From Aspidapion aeneum (lineage: Eukaryota; Arthropoda; Insecta; Coleoptera; Brentidae), in NCBI GenBank assembly GCA_963576565.1, contig OY755044.1:57278108-57342107 (forward strand): a DNA stretch of 64,000 nucleotides, given 5' to 3'. Shown in pieces: positions 12,001 to 25,023 of the stretch. The number at the start of each line of letters is the position of its first letter. Within the stretch, counting starts at the first letter, position 1. The notes below the pieces were generated by a model that was not told where the DNA came from, did not search any database, and saw only the letters and a list, made by a program, of their open reading frames with translations. Position numbers and translations under genes: made by a program.

Positions 12001-14198
12001 AATTGTTCACAACTTCCAAGTTTTCATCCCTAAATACCTAGGTACTTTCTCAGTCTAACACCATCTATCGTTATCCAACATAACGCTTTAATTTCAGAAG
12101 CAACAAAACGAAGATTAAGTGAAAAGCTAAGCAAGTAAGTTGGAAGCTGCTTTACAATGGGCGCAGATGTAAGGCCCCTTTAAGTACACGCCACTGTCCT
12201 GAACTGCAAACTAACAAAAAACTGAAGACTAGCATATCTGCCGTCAACCAACATTTGGCATGAAATTAAAATAATTTCATATCATAGCAGTACCCTCCAA
12301 AAACAAAACGTTTTTTTACTATAAGACCCACACTTAACCAATAAATCTTGTTATTTAAAATTATGATTTGGAAGTAAAAGATTAATTTATTCCTGCCTGA
12401 TCAACTAAGACAAAAAAAGTTCACCTTTTTGTAACTCAAGAAGTTCCCGTTTGGTCCCCTAAAAAAAATATAGCCTGTCTGGTCACCCTTGAAACTACGA
12501 CCACTATACAAACCGTTTAGACCAAACAAGAATTGGAGAAGTTATGTTTACCGAGAAAAAATAATCTTTTTAAGAAAAATTAAATTATTTAAAAATTTTG
12601 AAATATTTTTACCAATCACCCCCGCCTAGCATTTATATTTAGTTGAAAGTCTCTCTTAAATTCACTGACCAATTTCACGGCCTCACAATGACATTACTAA
12701 AAAAAATTACTGAACTTTACAAATGAACTAAAAAGAAATCAAAAAAACTTATATCTATATCTGTCTCAGTTAAACATTTCTTTTGTGGTATTATATCTAG
12801 TTGGGCTTCAAATTCATTTCTCTGTATTCAATCCGGAGCAGGCAAAACTTCCCAGGCTCAAACATAAATGTTTGCTCTCCATTGGCCATGACCAAGCTAT
12901 GACCTGAACGCAGAAAAAAAATACAGAAAAAAGTAATTGTGAACTAGAAAAACTTTAATTGATAGAAATACCCGTAGGTCATTTTTTTAAAAAATGCACT
13001 CCAAAGCCCAACGCTGTATTTTTTACCAAAAAAAATTTGACCAGTCACGAAAACACAACTAGACAACGAAACTGGCCACCAAAGACCTAAAAAAAATGTC
13101 CTACAAAAAAGACACCCCAAAAAAATGTTAACTGGACCTCTTGGCGTTGATCTTCAGCCAATATGTTGCTCTAGAAATTTTAGCCTTGTGTTCCCTAAAC
13201 TTCCGAGCTAACTATAAGTAGTAGTACCCTCCTCTGACCCGATGTAACTGAGTGACGTAAGATCTTAAATGCCATCAACAGTTACCACCAAAAACACAAG
13301 AAAAGAAAATGACAAAGCAAAATAAACTCATTTTCCTTTTCTTTCATTACTAATTAATACTTTCAACTAAACAAATCTACTAGCTGTTAAGCTATATTTA
13401 CTTTAAAACAACCCAGCCAAGAAAAATTTGTGTGAAACCCTGTATAAATATTCCAACTTCCAAGTAGTGATATCCCACAAAAAATTAAAATCACCAAAAA
13501 AAAAAACTTGTTGACCTAAATAAATTGACTGCACAAAAAAATAATCTGTGAAACAATTTCTATCTTATCACAAGCAGGAAATAATAACATATTAGTAGTA
13601 GACAACCTGCAAAAAAAATTGTTAGAATAAAAAACACACTACCTATGTCATATATTTAAAACATAAAAAGACCATGTCTGGAGGTCCATCCACCTATAAA
13701 TCAACAAAAAAATTGAAGTAAATTTACATTGCTGTACCCTTCTTAAAAAAATTCAAAAAATTAAAACATGTTTTCCTTGCAAAAAACTTTAAAGAATTAA
13801 GACATGAGTTGGACTCCGTTCAATAAAAACTCCCATGTTTTTTATCTACTTATTCTTCCTTAATAAATAAAAAGAATCTTTTATTTTCCAAGAAAAAACC
13901 TGTGAAGATAAGCTAACAAAAACCTATGAAAATTACTAAAACAACAAACTCCAAATCAACGCTTAAATATTACCAAAAAATATTTAAAAAGTGTTATTTC
14001 CGAAAACCAATGATTTTTTATTAATAAAAATGATTGGGTGTCAAAAACACCGACAGCCACTGAAAGACTGAAACCTGGCTATGGCTGTAACACCAAAAAA
14101 AAATTTCCCTAAAAAAAATTCAAAAAAAGTTTTTTCTTTTTTTTTCAAATTAAAAAACAAAAAAAATTACATCAGATGTTAAAAAACTAGCCAAAACT
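9037..14198 (-). other. Gypsy-A untranslated leader, ~5.2 kb
   Basis: No coding frame is visible on either strand. The plus strand carries runs of 7-10 A every 40-80 bases throughout, so the transcript would be rich in U-tracts. The part from 14198 to 10810 is collinear with the internal region of Gypsy-B (56079-59450). The part from 10809 to 9037 is not found elsewhere in the window. A leader this long is unusual for gypsy elements. The splice-donor-like sites in the LTR make it possible that the leader is partly an intron. Confidence 0.6.
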
Positions 14199-14212
14199 CA
14201 CGTTGGGCGCCA
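14199..14212 (-). other. Gypsy-A primer-binding site, tRNA-Lys type
   Basis: The sense strand reads TGGCGCCCAACGTG, starting three bases after the LTR end GGCCACA. This matches the complement of the 3' end of insect tRNA-Lys(CUU), as used by many insect gypsy elements. It fixes the 3' edge of the LTR at 14216. Confidence 0.85.
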
Positions 14213-14215
14213 ATT

Positions 14216-17200
14216 TGTGGCCTATTAAAATGCGTTGGATGCCATTTGGGGCAGCTTAAAGACGTTGCCGCCATTTTGTGACACTGTAATTAGAATAATG
14301 ACAATTTGCCAAATTGTGACACAACAAAACCCCTGAATAATTAAACAAATATCTGGAAGCAGAACTGTATTTTCCAGCTAGGTAAAACATTGATATGCCC
14401 GGTTACTTTTATACAGTGGAGAAGGGGGGGTTCAGAAATAAGAAAATTTTAAGTGCGCCACATTATTTAATACCAATGTTTTACAAAGAAGTTCTTAAAT
14501 AAAGTACAGTTCAACCCAAACGTTGTAGCCAAACAATGAAATTCTACCTACTTCCGAGGCTTCCAGAGTATTTGTGTAATTAAAAAAACAAAAAATTGAC
14601 TAATAAACAGAATAAAATTCCAAAAGTTTGAATTAAGATGACAAAAATAGAAGCACTTTACAGGTAGATGGACTCCTTTAACAGGTCATAGTATACCTAC
14701 ATCTGAGTCAGTAGTGTGAGACTCAGTTATATAAACGATTAAAAAAGAAATATACACTCACAAAATCATTCCCATCATAGGGGAGATCGGGACCAAATAT
14801 CTGCTGTCATCATTCTACGTTGGGCAGAATGAGACAGACAGCAACCCAGTCCGAGATCCACCCCATGAAGTAGAACAATGTAAGGAAACCGCTAAAAAAA
14901 TATAACCTCATCTCTCTTTTTGTCTCTGCAAAGTTGGTAATTGGGATTGTACAAATAACACAAAAATTTAGTTTATCTTGTGTATTTCTAATATGGGGTA
15001 AAAAAAAGGAAAATTCTCAAAAAAAATAAAGATGAAACCAAGTTGAAACAAACTCTTTCAAAGGTACAGTACAATTTAAATGGAAGTTATACCGCAAAAT
15101 TGTGGTCATGACGTCATACCTTCATCTTGCGTTCATAAGAAGTGTTAAAATTAAATTGAAAAGTTATCTGGAAAGATAATGTCTAAATTATACTGGAAAT
15201 TATATGAAAAGATTGTCCAAATTATATTGAAAAAATTATATGAAATGGTTATGTCTAAAGGCTTGCTCCTACCTTGGTCCTGCAATTATTTAATTGTTAG
15301 TTTGGTGTTTTATTAAACCTGGAAGTGGTGTTGTTCTCCTCCTGCTACCGCTGCTCCTGGTTTGCCCGCGCCTCCCCTCGTGCTTGCTTAGCACATGGTG
15401 CTAGGGCAGCACATGGTGGTCAAAAGGTTGTGGGATCCTTGCCCGAGCGTAGAACCCTGTGGAAAATGAAATATTCCAGTTTCCTGGAATTCGTCTATTT
15501 TGCACGAAGTTCCCCTACACCGAGTAATTTAAATCGAGAACCCCATGTCGACTCAATAAAATAAAGTAGATTTAAACAGATGAACTAAAATAACCCTAAC
15601 GTACCTTTCCCAGGGTTACAACTAGCTACACCTGGCTTCACACCAGCGTCCAGCCCAACTGTCCCGTCGATGGAATTGACAGGGCTGTAGACAAAGGAGA
15701 AAAACAATATATAGTTTTTATCCAAAAACGTGGTCTTAAAAAAAAAAAACTCCAAAAATTTCCCATGTCTCTTGTCGAAAAAAGTACATTTTACACGAAA
15801 AATAATTACAATTTGGGAGCCAAATATTATCTTGAAGAGTCCTCAAATAATAAAAAAAATGAAAAAAATAAAATCGAACTTACCACTGCTCTTTCCCGTA
15901 CAAATGGCGTAGGCCGACTTAAATCCCCTTCAAAAGGGTATGAGCGTCACTTCAGGATTCGCCTAAACACGACGGACTCACTTCTACAGTTTCTGGGATA
16001 TCTCCTGCAATCGCTGCAGTGCCAAAAACCAAAAACAAAGGCGATCCCAGAAACTGTTGTCGACCCAGCCAAAATTCGTTAGCAAGAGACAAAGCACTTT
16101 GTCGAGAACACAAAAAAAATTAAGCCACCGGAAACCGTTCGTAAATTTGGTGGGGAGTGGGGACAGTAAAACGAGACTGGAAGAAAGACCCGCGGTTTTC
16201 AAACTAACCAATGAGGAAATACACCAATAGTTCCATACCGGTATATAGGGGCCAGCACCGACCAAGGGGACATTGAAAATAGGTAAAACGCGCATTGAGG
16301 TGTTGTCGGATCTATTTTTACGGTTGAAATTTTTATAACAAGGACGTCGAGACACCCTCCATACATACACCGAACATTTGCCTACCGGACCCCTGCCAAC
16401 ATATCAAGTAGGAGGAAAATAACCAGACGGACTATAAGAAGCTCAGCATTGAAACCATCAACTGTAAAATCAATTACTGGAGATCAGAGCTTGCATCAAA
16501 CCCAGAAATATACGAACACTCAATCAATTCCCATATGAGTAAAGCTATACTAAGTGTAGAATTTAGTTGTATTTTAGTTACAGTTTTAGTCAAAAGTTTC
16601 CTTTGCTCTTTATAAATGTTTTCTCTAATATTCATCTGGTTTAACGCCATTTTTGTAAAACATTCCTATAGTAATAAAGTTGTTTCTGAACCTGAACCTA
16701 AAAATACACACTGAACTACTGCTTAAACTCGGCACAAGAGTGTTCAGATGTTAACTCACACGATTTCGTTTATTCTTTTAGTCTTGGTTTTTATCCCTCG
16801 TTTATCTCCCATTTACAAAAGTGCGTAACTCGTATTTATTTTATCCTTTCCCTATCAAATTAATAAAGATATCAAAGTGGGCGGAGCCTCGGTTATTACT
16901 GGTCAAACCGTGAACCTAAATATGTTTTCGTGCTATCAAAACTAGCTAATCCGTGAAGGATATGGGGTTCGGATTGTCCCAATATCCTCGAAAATAAACA
17001 CAAGCGAATGAACTGTTCATCTAAATGTTTCCTTAAACGTCAAAGAGAATTACAAAGTGCAGATAAACAAAACAATCGAAAGTTTTTATGTGATTTTTAA
17101 AGAACTGTGATCTTAAATTCCAATTACCATGTCCAGATAATGCGATGTGCGTAGTGTCCACAGTAATTCGATGGAATGTCTCCTTTATAAGGTAACTTTT

Positions 17201-17340
17201 TGGACACTATATAACCTCCAAACCTAGCTCTATAAAATACCCTTAATTTGTGCACAGAAAGACGAGTCGAAGAGCCTTGATTATCCACCCAAACAACCAA
17301 ATATGTAACGTCGCCTTAAACGTAAAAATGACACGTTACA
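14216..17340 (-). repeat. Gypsy-A 5' LTR (3125 bp)
   Basis: It begins TGTAACG (sense, at 17340) and ends GGCCACA at 14216. It is collinear with the Gypsy-B LTRs at roughly 85-90% identity by eye in the segments compared. It keeps the same TATA motif (CTATATAC), the TCATTG initiator-like motif, both intron-like segments and AATAAA. It lacks the extra ~35-bp end duplication present in Gypsy-B. Short reading frames here (about 15325-16370) differ in frame from those at the same place in Gypsy-B and are not treated as genes. Confidence 0.85.
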
Positions 17341-18110
17341 CATCTTTATAGGGTACATTTTAATATTGTCCGCCATCTTGGATTTTGAGATCGCTGACAA
17401 ATAATTATAACTAGTCAAAACTCTGATTAATTCTCTGCCAAGCGCAGTATGTCCCATTAAAATCGATAGTATAGTTCAAAAGTTATAATGAAAAAAAATT
17501 GTCCTGATTTTTTTTGGCCCACCCGGTTTATATGTTTGATTGATTGATTTATAAGAATTTTAATTTAATTCAGCAGATTTTTTTTGTAAAAAAATCACTG
17601 AATAGAGTTAAAAAGATACTATTATAAATCAGTACGTTTTGACGTAGCTAGATTAAAAGGAGGACGGAGATAGCAATTCATAAATAGTATCAAGTCCCTA
17701 TCCAAGTTCGTTAGTTAATTCACTTTTGCTCTGAGGTACATAAAGATATATTTATTTATATTTTATATTTATGTTCCCAATAAGCTAGCTAACATTATTT
17801 ATTATGCTAACATTTTTAAATATATTTACTAAGATGCAAGTGAAGTGAATCGCCGGACCACATAGCAACAGCCGCCCCAAAATAAAAAATAAACAAAATT
17901 TAATTAATAAAATAGGCATAATGCAAGGTTGTCGCTTTGACGGATGTTACAAGTGCGTGTAATTAAGATGAAAATATACATTGGAGGTCACAGAGTCATA
18001 AATATCAATTGGATCGATTCTTGAAAATACTCGCGCCAATATACACGGAAATTTTGGCGTCAATTTTTTTTTTAAATTTTGCTGTATTCTTTATCAGACA
18101 CTTGGTATGC
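17341..18110. other. No gene seen; AT-rich flank
   Basis: Between the Gypsy-A LTR edge and the GGATGTCAC cluster I see only AT-rich DNA without convincing coding frames or repeats. Confidence 0.5.
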
Positions 18111-18112
18111 TA

Positions 18113-18258
18113 TGACATCCATTTAATTTAGGTACACCCGGGCCTTCCCCATTAGGACTGTACCAAAAACATGGAAAAACGTTGTGACATCCGAATTTGG
18201 ATGTCACGGCGTCGAAGGATGTCACAAGGTATCGAAAATTTTTACGCCTGGATGTCAC
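18113..18258. repeat. Cluster of GGATGTCAC motifs
   Basis: The nonamer GGATGTCAC or its complement occurs at 18184-18192, 18199-18207, 18217-18225 and 18250-18258, with an 8-base match at 18113-18120. The first pair forms a perfect inverted repeat around GAATTT. Confidence 0.8.
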
Positions 18259-18270
18259 AACGATCAGCGG

Positions 18271-18275
18271 ATATC

Positions 18276-18334
<59 letters not shown>
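18271..18334. repeat. (TA)n microsatellite, left flank of BEL2
   Basis: This TA-dinucleotide tract, with one CA and one CT interruption, ends exactly at the BEL2 LTR edge. The tract resumes at 32682 beyond the other LTR, so BEL2 inserted into it. Confidence 0.9.
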
Positions 18335-18337
<3 letters not shown>

Positions 18338-19148
18338 CTCACTCCGATAGCTCAAAATATTGGATTACCTAGTGGACTGTATTTAAACAAGTCCTCCGCT
18401 TTCATTTGAAGGGTATACGAACGCACGCGAAATCGTACCTTTCTGAAGTGAAATTTAATTGAGACATAAAAATAAAAATATTGGAATATGATGATTATTT
18501 AAGAGCGAAATAATAGAAAAATATTCATGATGCGATCTTATAGGAGAGGGACTTACCGGTGATGTCTTGATCTCTTTCAACTGGTGCACCAGATTCGCCA
18601 GAAGTCTTCTATAGCGGTCCAGCACTCCCGAGTTTCAATGTTTGGAGTTTTAGAAGAATTTAATAGTTTTTAGAGTTCACCATTTTTTATAAAAGCGTTG
18701 ATCGTTCAAAATATTCCGATCGAGAGCGTGTGTGAATGGCGACAGACTTTTAGGTTCTGTCTTCTCTTTGCGACGTGTTTCTTCGCCCTCTATAGGAAAA
18801 TCGCATCACTTCTGATAAAAAGAATTTAGAATTCTAATTTTATTAAAAATAATAAAAACGCGATTTAAATTAAAATATGCAGAGGGCGGTAGTAATATGA
18901 GGATTGAATTAAAATTAGAAACATATTATTAAATGCGTTTGGAATTTAAATATTAAACTATGCCAAATTGATAGTTTATAGCTAGTTTGTAAGCCTTAAA
19001 TTTAACTTAACCTAGTGAGTAAAACAACAACCCAATTATACCCAATTGTAATCCATCCATATGAGTTTTAAAAATAAAATTAAAATGTTCTGAAAAAATA
19101 ATAAAAATTAGATTAAAAGAAAAAGAGGTTTTTTGCGAAACCGAAACA
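18335..19148 (-). repeat. BEL2 3' LTR
   Basis: The sense strand starts TGTTTCGG at 19148 and ends GTGAGACA at 18335. It is collinear with the split 5' LTR, with scattered substitutions (for example near 18895-18910). It is preceded, in sense, by a purine-rich GGCGGCC-containing stretch. Confidence 0.9.
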
Positions 19149-19166
19149 TACTGGCGGCCGAAAATG

Positions 19167-22100
19167 CTATGCATTTTCCAAGGGGCCAATAGGTAAAGGA
19201 AACAGTTTAGAGATTGGTCTCTTTAACAAACTATCCTTGGTTTTGACAGAGGCTACTCGATTTATCCCATCCTTACCGGGAAAAATTTCAACCACTCTGG
19301 CGAGTTGCCACTGAACTATGCGTCCAACTTCAGGATTTGAAGTGGGTTCCAACCACTTACTCCTTTGTTGTAGAGTATAGAGATACTCTTGTTGCCAGCG
19401 TCTCCAAAAATCTTGGTGGATACGTTGGAGGAACTGCCAACGCGTGAGACGATTTATTTTAATATCATTAAAATTTGCGTCAGGAACGGCAGAGATAAAA
19501 AGTGACCTAGGGTCAGCGCGGAAATATCATTTGTATCGCTAGAAATTTCAGTGAGAGGACGCGAGTTTAAAATAGCTTCGATTTGATAAGTTACAGTGTA
19601 TAGTTCTTCGAAAGTTAATATTTGATGTCCTATTAAGCGGATCAAGTGTTTTTTAACTGACTTGATTCCTGACTCCCAAAGTCCTCCAAAATTTGGACTA
19701 TTACTCGGGATAAAATGTCATTTAATGGGACGCGTAGAATCGAGCTGTAAAAGCTTGCGGTTAGCTGAGAAAAAGTTAGTTGCATTACCACTATACAAAT
19801 CGGATACGTAGTTTCGGCGCGCAACAAATCTGCGAAGCGCAGCAATAAAACAATCGCTTGCTATTTCTATATGAATGCACTTAGTACTTAGGCAAACAAA
19901 CAGACATATGTAAGCCTTCGTAGTACGATTTCCACGATGTCGACTCATGACTATATTTTATGGACCTCCGTAGTCAACACCGGTGTGCAAAAATGCTCTC
20001 AACTGAGATACGCGGGAAAACGGTAATGAACCCATCATAGGCTGAACCGACTTAGGATTGCATTTAAAACATATTATACATTTTGATAAAACATGTGCAA
20101 TTTCGCGTTTTGCGGCAACGATCCAGTACAATTGACTAAGCAAAAAATGTACCGTCCTCGCTCCTGCATGAAGATATTTTATATGGAAATGTTCGATAAT
20201 CATGAGGGTGAGTTTACTCTTGTGTGGTAATAAAATTTGATGTTTCTTGTCATATTGCAGAGAGGAGTGATGCAATCTGCCCCCTACTCTGATTAAATCC
20301 TGAGGATCTAAAAATAAATTTAATTTTTGCATTGATTTATTTAGTTTTAATTTGTTTTTTAAAGCGTGAATTTCTTCTGAGAAATAAATTGACTGTTAAT
20401 TTTTTTTGAGTAAATGAATTGCGTTTGTTATTTCAACAAATGTCAGAAAATCTTCATTAATTTTTAAATTTGACGGTTTTAAGAAAAAATTATTATTTAA
20501 GAAGCGTAAAATATAGGCTAAAACTCTACACATTTTAGAAAAATTAGAGTTTTACATTAAAAGCGTGTCCACAAAATTAGGAGCTGTATTTTGCATTGCA
20601 GTTAAAGTTAAATTAGGCAATGATTTCTCCTCTAAAAGAGTTTCAGGAGAGTAATTTAGTTCACAGTCTTCGGGCCAGTATTCATAAGATTGTCTCAAAA
20701 AATCAGGGCCGTTAAAAAATAAATTGTGATTAATTAATTCACTGGGATAAACTCCTCTTCAAGCAACATCTGCGGGGTTTTGTGACGTTGAGATGTATGA
20801 CCAATTTTTGGGTGGTACTTTATCTTGAATTTGTGTAACACGATTTTGAAAGAACGTTTTCCACCTAGAAGGGTGCGCTCTTATCCAAGAAAGTGCTACT
20901 TGTGAGTCACTAAAAGCAAAAACTTGATGTATTTTCAAGCGGGACTCAAAAGTGATTAAAACAAAGTGAACTAAATCAGCCAAAAGATTACAAGCGGCTA
21001 ATTCAAGTCTTGCAATCTTCTAAATTTGAGAGGAGCACCTCTAGTTTTAGAGCATAAAAGGTAAACTGATATTTCATTTTTGTAAATAACGCGTAAATAT
21101 ACTATTCCGGCATAAGCTTTATTACTAGCTTCCGAAAATGCGATTATTTCAATGCGCGCATTACCAGAAAAAAAATTATAAATCTTGGCAAGCGAAAATC
21201 TTTGAGTAAGGGTAGTTCCGATTTATAACGTTCCCAAAGTCGAATAATTTTAACAGGTGCTTCGGAATCCCAGTCTAATTTAAGTTTCCAAAATTCTTGA
21301 ATTAGACATTTTATTAAAATTGTTACTGGCGCGAGCCAACCTAAAGGGTCATATATTTTAAAAATTTCAGAAAGTATATTGCGTTTGGTACATTCGCGAC
21401 TCAAGGGTTCTACCGAGTAAGAAAAATAATCAGAACAAGGCTGCCATCTAAAACCTAAAATTTTAGTGGTCTCGTCCGTATCTAAAGAAAGTGCGGTTGG
21501 GTTTATATCGGGTTCAGACAATTGTTCTAAAACTTTTTTGTTATTACCAGCCCATTTATGAAGCTTAAAGCCTCCAGAGTTAAGCAAACAAGATAGCTCT
21601 TTTTGAAGCGAAATAGCTTCTTGTACAGAGCTAGCGCCAGTTACAAAGTCATCGACAAAATTGTCAGACATTAAGAATTGAGAAGCGCGAGGAAAATTTT
21701 GTTTTTCATCTTCAGCCAATTGCTGTAAAACTCTAAGAGCTAAATAAGAAGCGGGGGTAGTACCGTATGTCACAGTTTTTAGACGATAATCGCGAATAGG
21801 TTTAGAGTTATTAGAACGCCACAGGATTCTTTGATAATCCTGGTGCTGAGGTGCGATTAAGATTCCATGAAACATTTTAGAAATGTCGCAACAAAGAGCT
21901 ACTCCGTGTAATCGAAAATTAAGTAAAATGCTGCAAATGTCCTTCTGCAATTTAGGACCAGCGTAAAGAGTATCATTTAAGGAGAGGTTTTGGTTATTTG
22001 ATTGCATAACTGTACTCGCATTAAAAACCACTCGAAGCTTAGTTGATAAGCTTTGAGGGCGTTCAATATGATGATGAGGAATGGAATAACTTTTTTCTGT

Positions 22101-24367
22101 AACTTCCCGGTTTTCGATTAATTCCATGTGATCAAGTGTTAAATATTCTTTTATAAAATCGGAATAATTTTTATAAATTTCCGGCATTTTTATTAACCTT
22201 CTTTCTAGCGAAAGAAACCTCTTTAGCGCAAGATCACAACTATTTGGAAAAATCGGTTCAATATTATCGCGAAAAGGAAGAATTACCATATAGCGTCCTT
22301 CATCATTACGAGATACCGTATTTTGAAATATTTTTTCACACATATCATCTTGAGGTGAAAGAATACGTTTCGTTTCAGGGATATTTTCTATTTCCCAAAA
22401 TTTTATAAGCGAATCATTTAGCATTTTATTTGAAATTTGACAAAAAAATGATTGTGAAATTTGCTGCGTAGCGAGAGAATTAACTTTTCCCATTAAAATA
22501 TATCCAAAAATGGTATTTAGCGCAATCGGTTCCTGATTATTTCCAAAAATTCGTCCATCTTGAATTATATAAGGAAACAAATCAGCTCCGATTAAAATGT
22601 CAATAGCTCCCGGTCTATAAAAGTTCGGGTCCGCGAGATTCAAATTTTTAACTATTTTCCAGTCGTTTATTTTAATCTCACTGCTAGGAACTGAAGAGCA
22701 TATTTGCGGCAAAATTATAGTATTAACCGATAAAGTTTGCGTGTCATTACAAGGCCTGATAATTAAATTTACAGAACCCAATTTTGACTGTAAATGCGTG
22801 TCACCAATCCCCTGGACTTCAGTAGTCACGTATACGCGGGGTAACCCTAATTTATTTGCACATTTCAAGGATAAAAATGAGAGCTGCGACCCAGTATCCA
22901 AAACTCCCCTAACAGTCTGAAAATTTCCCCTAACATCTTTGAATACAAAAATCGCGGTTGATAAAAGTACAGCGGAATTATTCATATAAGACGAATAGCA
23001 TGCCCCACCGTTATTTTGGGAATTTTCGACCGTTGGTTGTTGCTGTATGAGCGCTTCGCTGCTGGACGTCGCGACGCCTGAAATTGTTTCAGTAGCAGTG
23101 GGTGCGTTTATATCGAGAGTATTAAAGTGACAAGAACTGTGATGTCTTTTCTGGCAAAATCGACATGAATGTGTGCTTTTGCATTGGAAAGTGCGATGCA
23201 TATTAGAAGTACAATTTATGCACCATTTTTTATCCTTCAGAAAATTAAATCTTTCTTGAGGAGACTTAGAAACGTAATTTGGACATAAACTTAAAGCGTG
23301 ATCGCTTGAGCAAATAGGGCATTTTAATTTTTTAGGGGTTTGATTTGGCGGCGAATTATTTGTACCAAAAAAGGCACGTGGAGATTGTCGCGTGTTATAT
23401 TGATGCGTGGATTGCGTTTTAAAATTATTATTTTGCGATTTTGCTGGTTTATTTCTAAGAGAAACTTGCATATTAAATGAGGAACTAGCGTTTACAGTAA
23501 AAAGAGCGTTGCAATGTTGATCAAAGAAAGTGTAGATACTCCTATAGGAAGGAATTTCCGTAGGTTTTCCGTGGAAAACTTCAAAGCGGGTTTGAATATT
23601 ATGGTCAACCGATTAGGGCAGTTTTTGCGCTAAAATAAAATCCCAAAAATCAGGTTCTAAACCAACTGTTTTAAGAGCCTCGAGATTTTTGTAAAAATAT
23701 CAAGTAGATTTCTGAGAGCTAAAGGTTCTTCAGAAAAAACTTTTGGAGCGTTTTCAATGGCATTCCAATATGTTTGGGCTAAGAGGCGATCATTTTTATA
23801 GCGTTTTACTAATTGTGCAAAAGCAATAGGATAATTCGCGTCTGAGAGTGGTAATTGAGTGACCAAAACAAGCAAAGAGTATTTTTGAATATTTGGAATA
23901 TTTGGATTGTCGTGAATCAAGCTTTTAAACAAATCATGATCCAATTCTCCATTAAATTTAATTAAATCGATCCTCGGTAAATGATAAGACATATTGTCAT
24001 TTTGTTGCGAACCACCCGGAGAATATGGATTCATGGTAAAACGGCGATTACTACTAGAAGCCTGTGCAGAAGTTTGAAAAAGATCATTAAAAACTTCTTG
24101 AATTTGCGTGACACTTTTCTGAAAATCGTGAAGTTTTTTCCTAGCTGATTCGACTTCATTTTTATCAGCAAAAATTTCATTTAGCAAAAAAGATTGTTTT
24201 TTTGAAAACTCCGCGCGAATATCTTCAAGTTCTTCAACGCGAATTTTTAAAGTATTGCGTTTTGTAGCATCAGTTTTAGCTTCTAGGGCTACTGCTAAAA
24301 TTTCATTAACATTGGATTCCTCCATATCTCGAAAAACTTTAATTTTCTTGATTTTCTCAGCTGCCAT
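19167..24367 (-). pseudogene. BEL2 Gag-Pol, multiply frameshifted
   Basis: The Gag start is the ATG at 24367 (MAAEKIKKIKVF), with a coiled N-terminal part and DUF1759-like IDLIKFNGELD, open to 23657. The longest remaining frame, 23471-21144, holds a zinc knuckle (CPICSSDHALSLC), a retropepsin site VLDTGSQ, and an RT with CDISKMFHG and NFVDDFVTG. RNase H pieces lie near 20983-20759 (FSDSQVALSW, NPADVA). The integrase zinc region (HIKYLHAGARTVHFLL) is near 20332-19958. Integrase pieces ([13 protein letters not shown]) are in 19948-19454, and a C-terminal piece (VEIFPGKDGINRVASVKT) is at 19352-19167. At least six frame breaks separate them, so this is a dead copy. Confidence 0.9.
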
Positions 24368-24788
24368 TTTGTATTATAATACAAGCGTATATTAAAAGCG
24401 AATATTAAAAGCGTTTATTAAAATTAAACTGTAAATCAAAGCTATTTTAAAAGCGAAAATAATTTAAAAATATTTTTATAATTTTTTAAAATATTTATAG
24501 AAGCGATATAAACGTAGTAATTTTTTCAGTATACCACTGAAAGATTTCCTGAAAATATATGCGTTTATTTTTATAGCGAGGTGACCTCAGATCAGTGATC
24601 CAAAACAACCGAATAAACCTTTTTTGTTAGACTGTCGAGACCAAGGATTTTATAAAAAAAACTGATATGGCGTTACCTACTACACGAGCAGTAAATAAAT
24701 TTAGATTTTTATATTTTGTTATTACCAATATTACCTGCGTTTCACTTTAGAAAGGATGATTTTTAATTTCAAATTTTAAAATCAAAAT

Positions 24789-24804
24789 CCGGCTCGAAGG
24801 ACCA
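24789..24804 (-). other. BEL2 primer-binding site, tRNA-Tyr
   Basis: The plus strand reads CCGGCTCGAAGGACCA, so the sense strand is TGGTCCTTCGAGCCGG. This is the complement of a tRNA-Tyr 3' end. It lies six bases from the LTR edge at 24811. Confidence 0.75.
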
Positions 24805-24810
24805 AAAATA

Positions 24811-25023
24811 AGTCTTACTCCGATAGCCCAAAAAATTGGATTACCTAGTGGACTGTATTTAAACAAGTCCTCCGCTTTCATTTGAAGGGTATACGAACGC
24901 ACGCGAAATCGTACCTTTCTGAAGTGAAATTTAATTGAGAAATAAAAATAATATTGGAATATGATGATTATTTAAGAGCGAAATAATAGAAAAATATTCA
25001 TGATGTGATCTTATAGGAGAGGG
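24811..25023 (-). repeat. BEL2 5' LTR, proximal part, cut by BEL3
   Basis: It matches 18335-18549 and ends in GAGGG, the target site into which BEL3 inserted. The LTR resumes at 32086. Confidence 0.9.

Larger units (their letters stand above)
5235..17340 (-). mobile_element. Gypsy-A, Ty3/Gypsy-type LTR retrotransposon, 3' truncated and decayed
   Basis: The sense strand is minus. It has a 3125-bp 5' LTR beginning TGTAACG at 17340, a tRNA-Lys primer-binding site, a leader of about 5.2 kb, then gag and pol with a -1 frame relation. Similarity ends just after RNase H near 5240, so integrase, any env and the 3' LTR are missing. I treat LTR, leader and genes as one element because they are collinear and in one orientation, and because the same poly(A)-tract-rich composition runs without a break from 9.3 to 14.2 kb. 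Both gag and pol carry frameshifts, so this copy cannot be autonomous. Confidence 0.75.

Noticed and set aside
18184..18409. Tyr/Ile repeat 'proteins' over the TA tract
   Set aside because: Translation of a (TA)n microsatellite.
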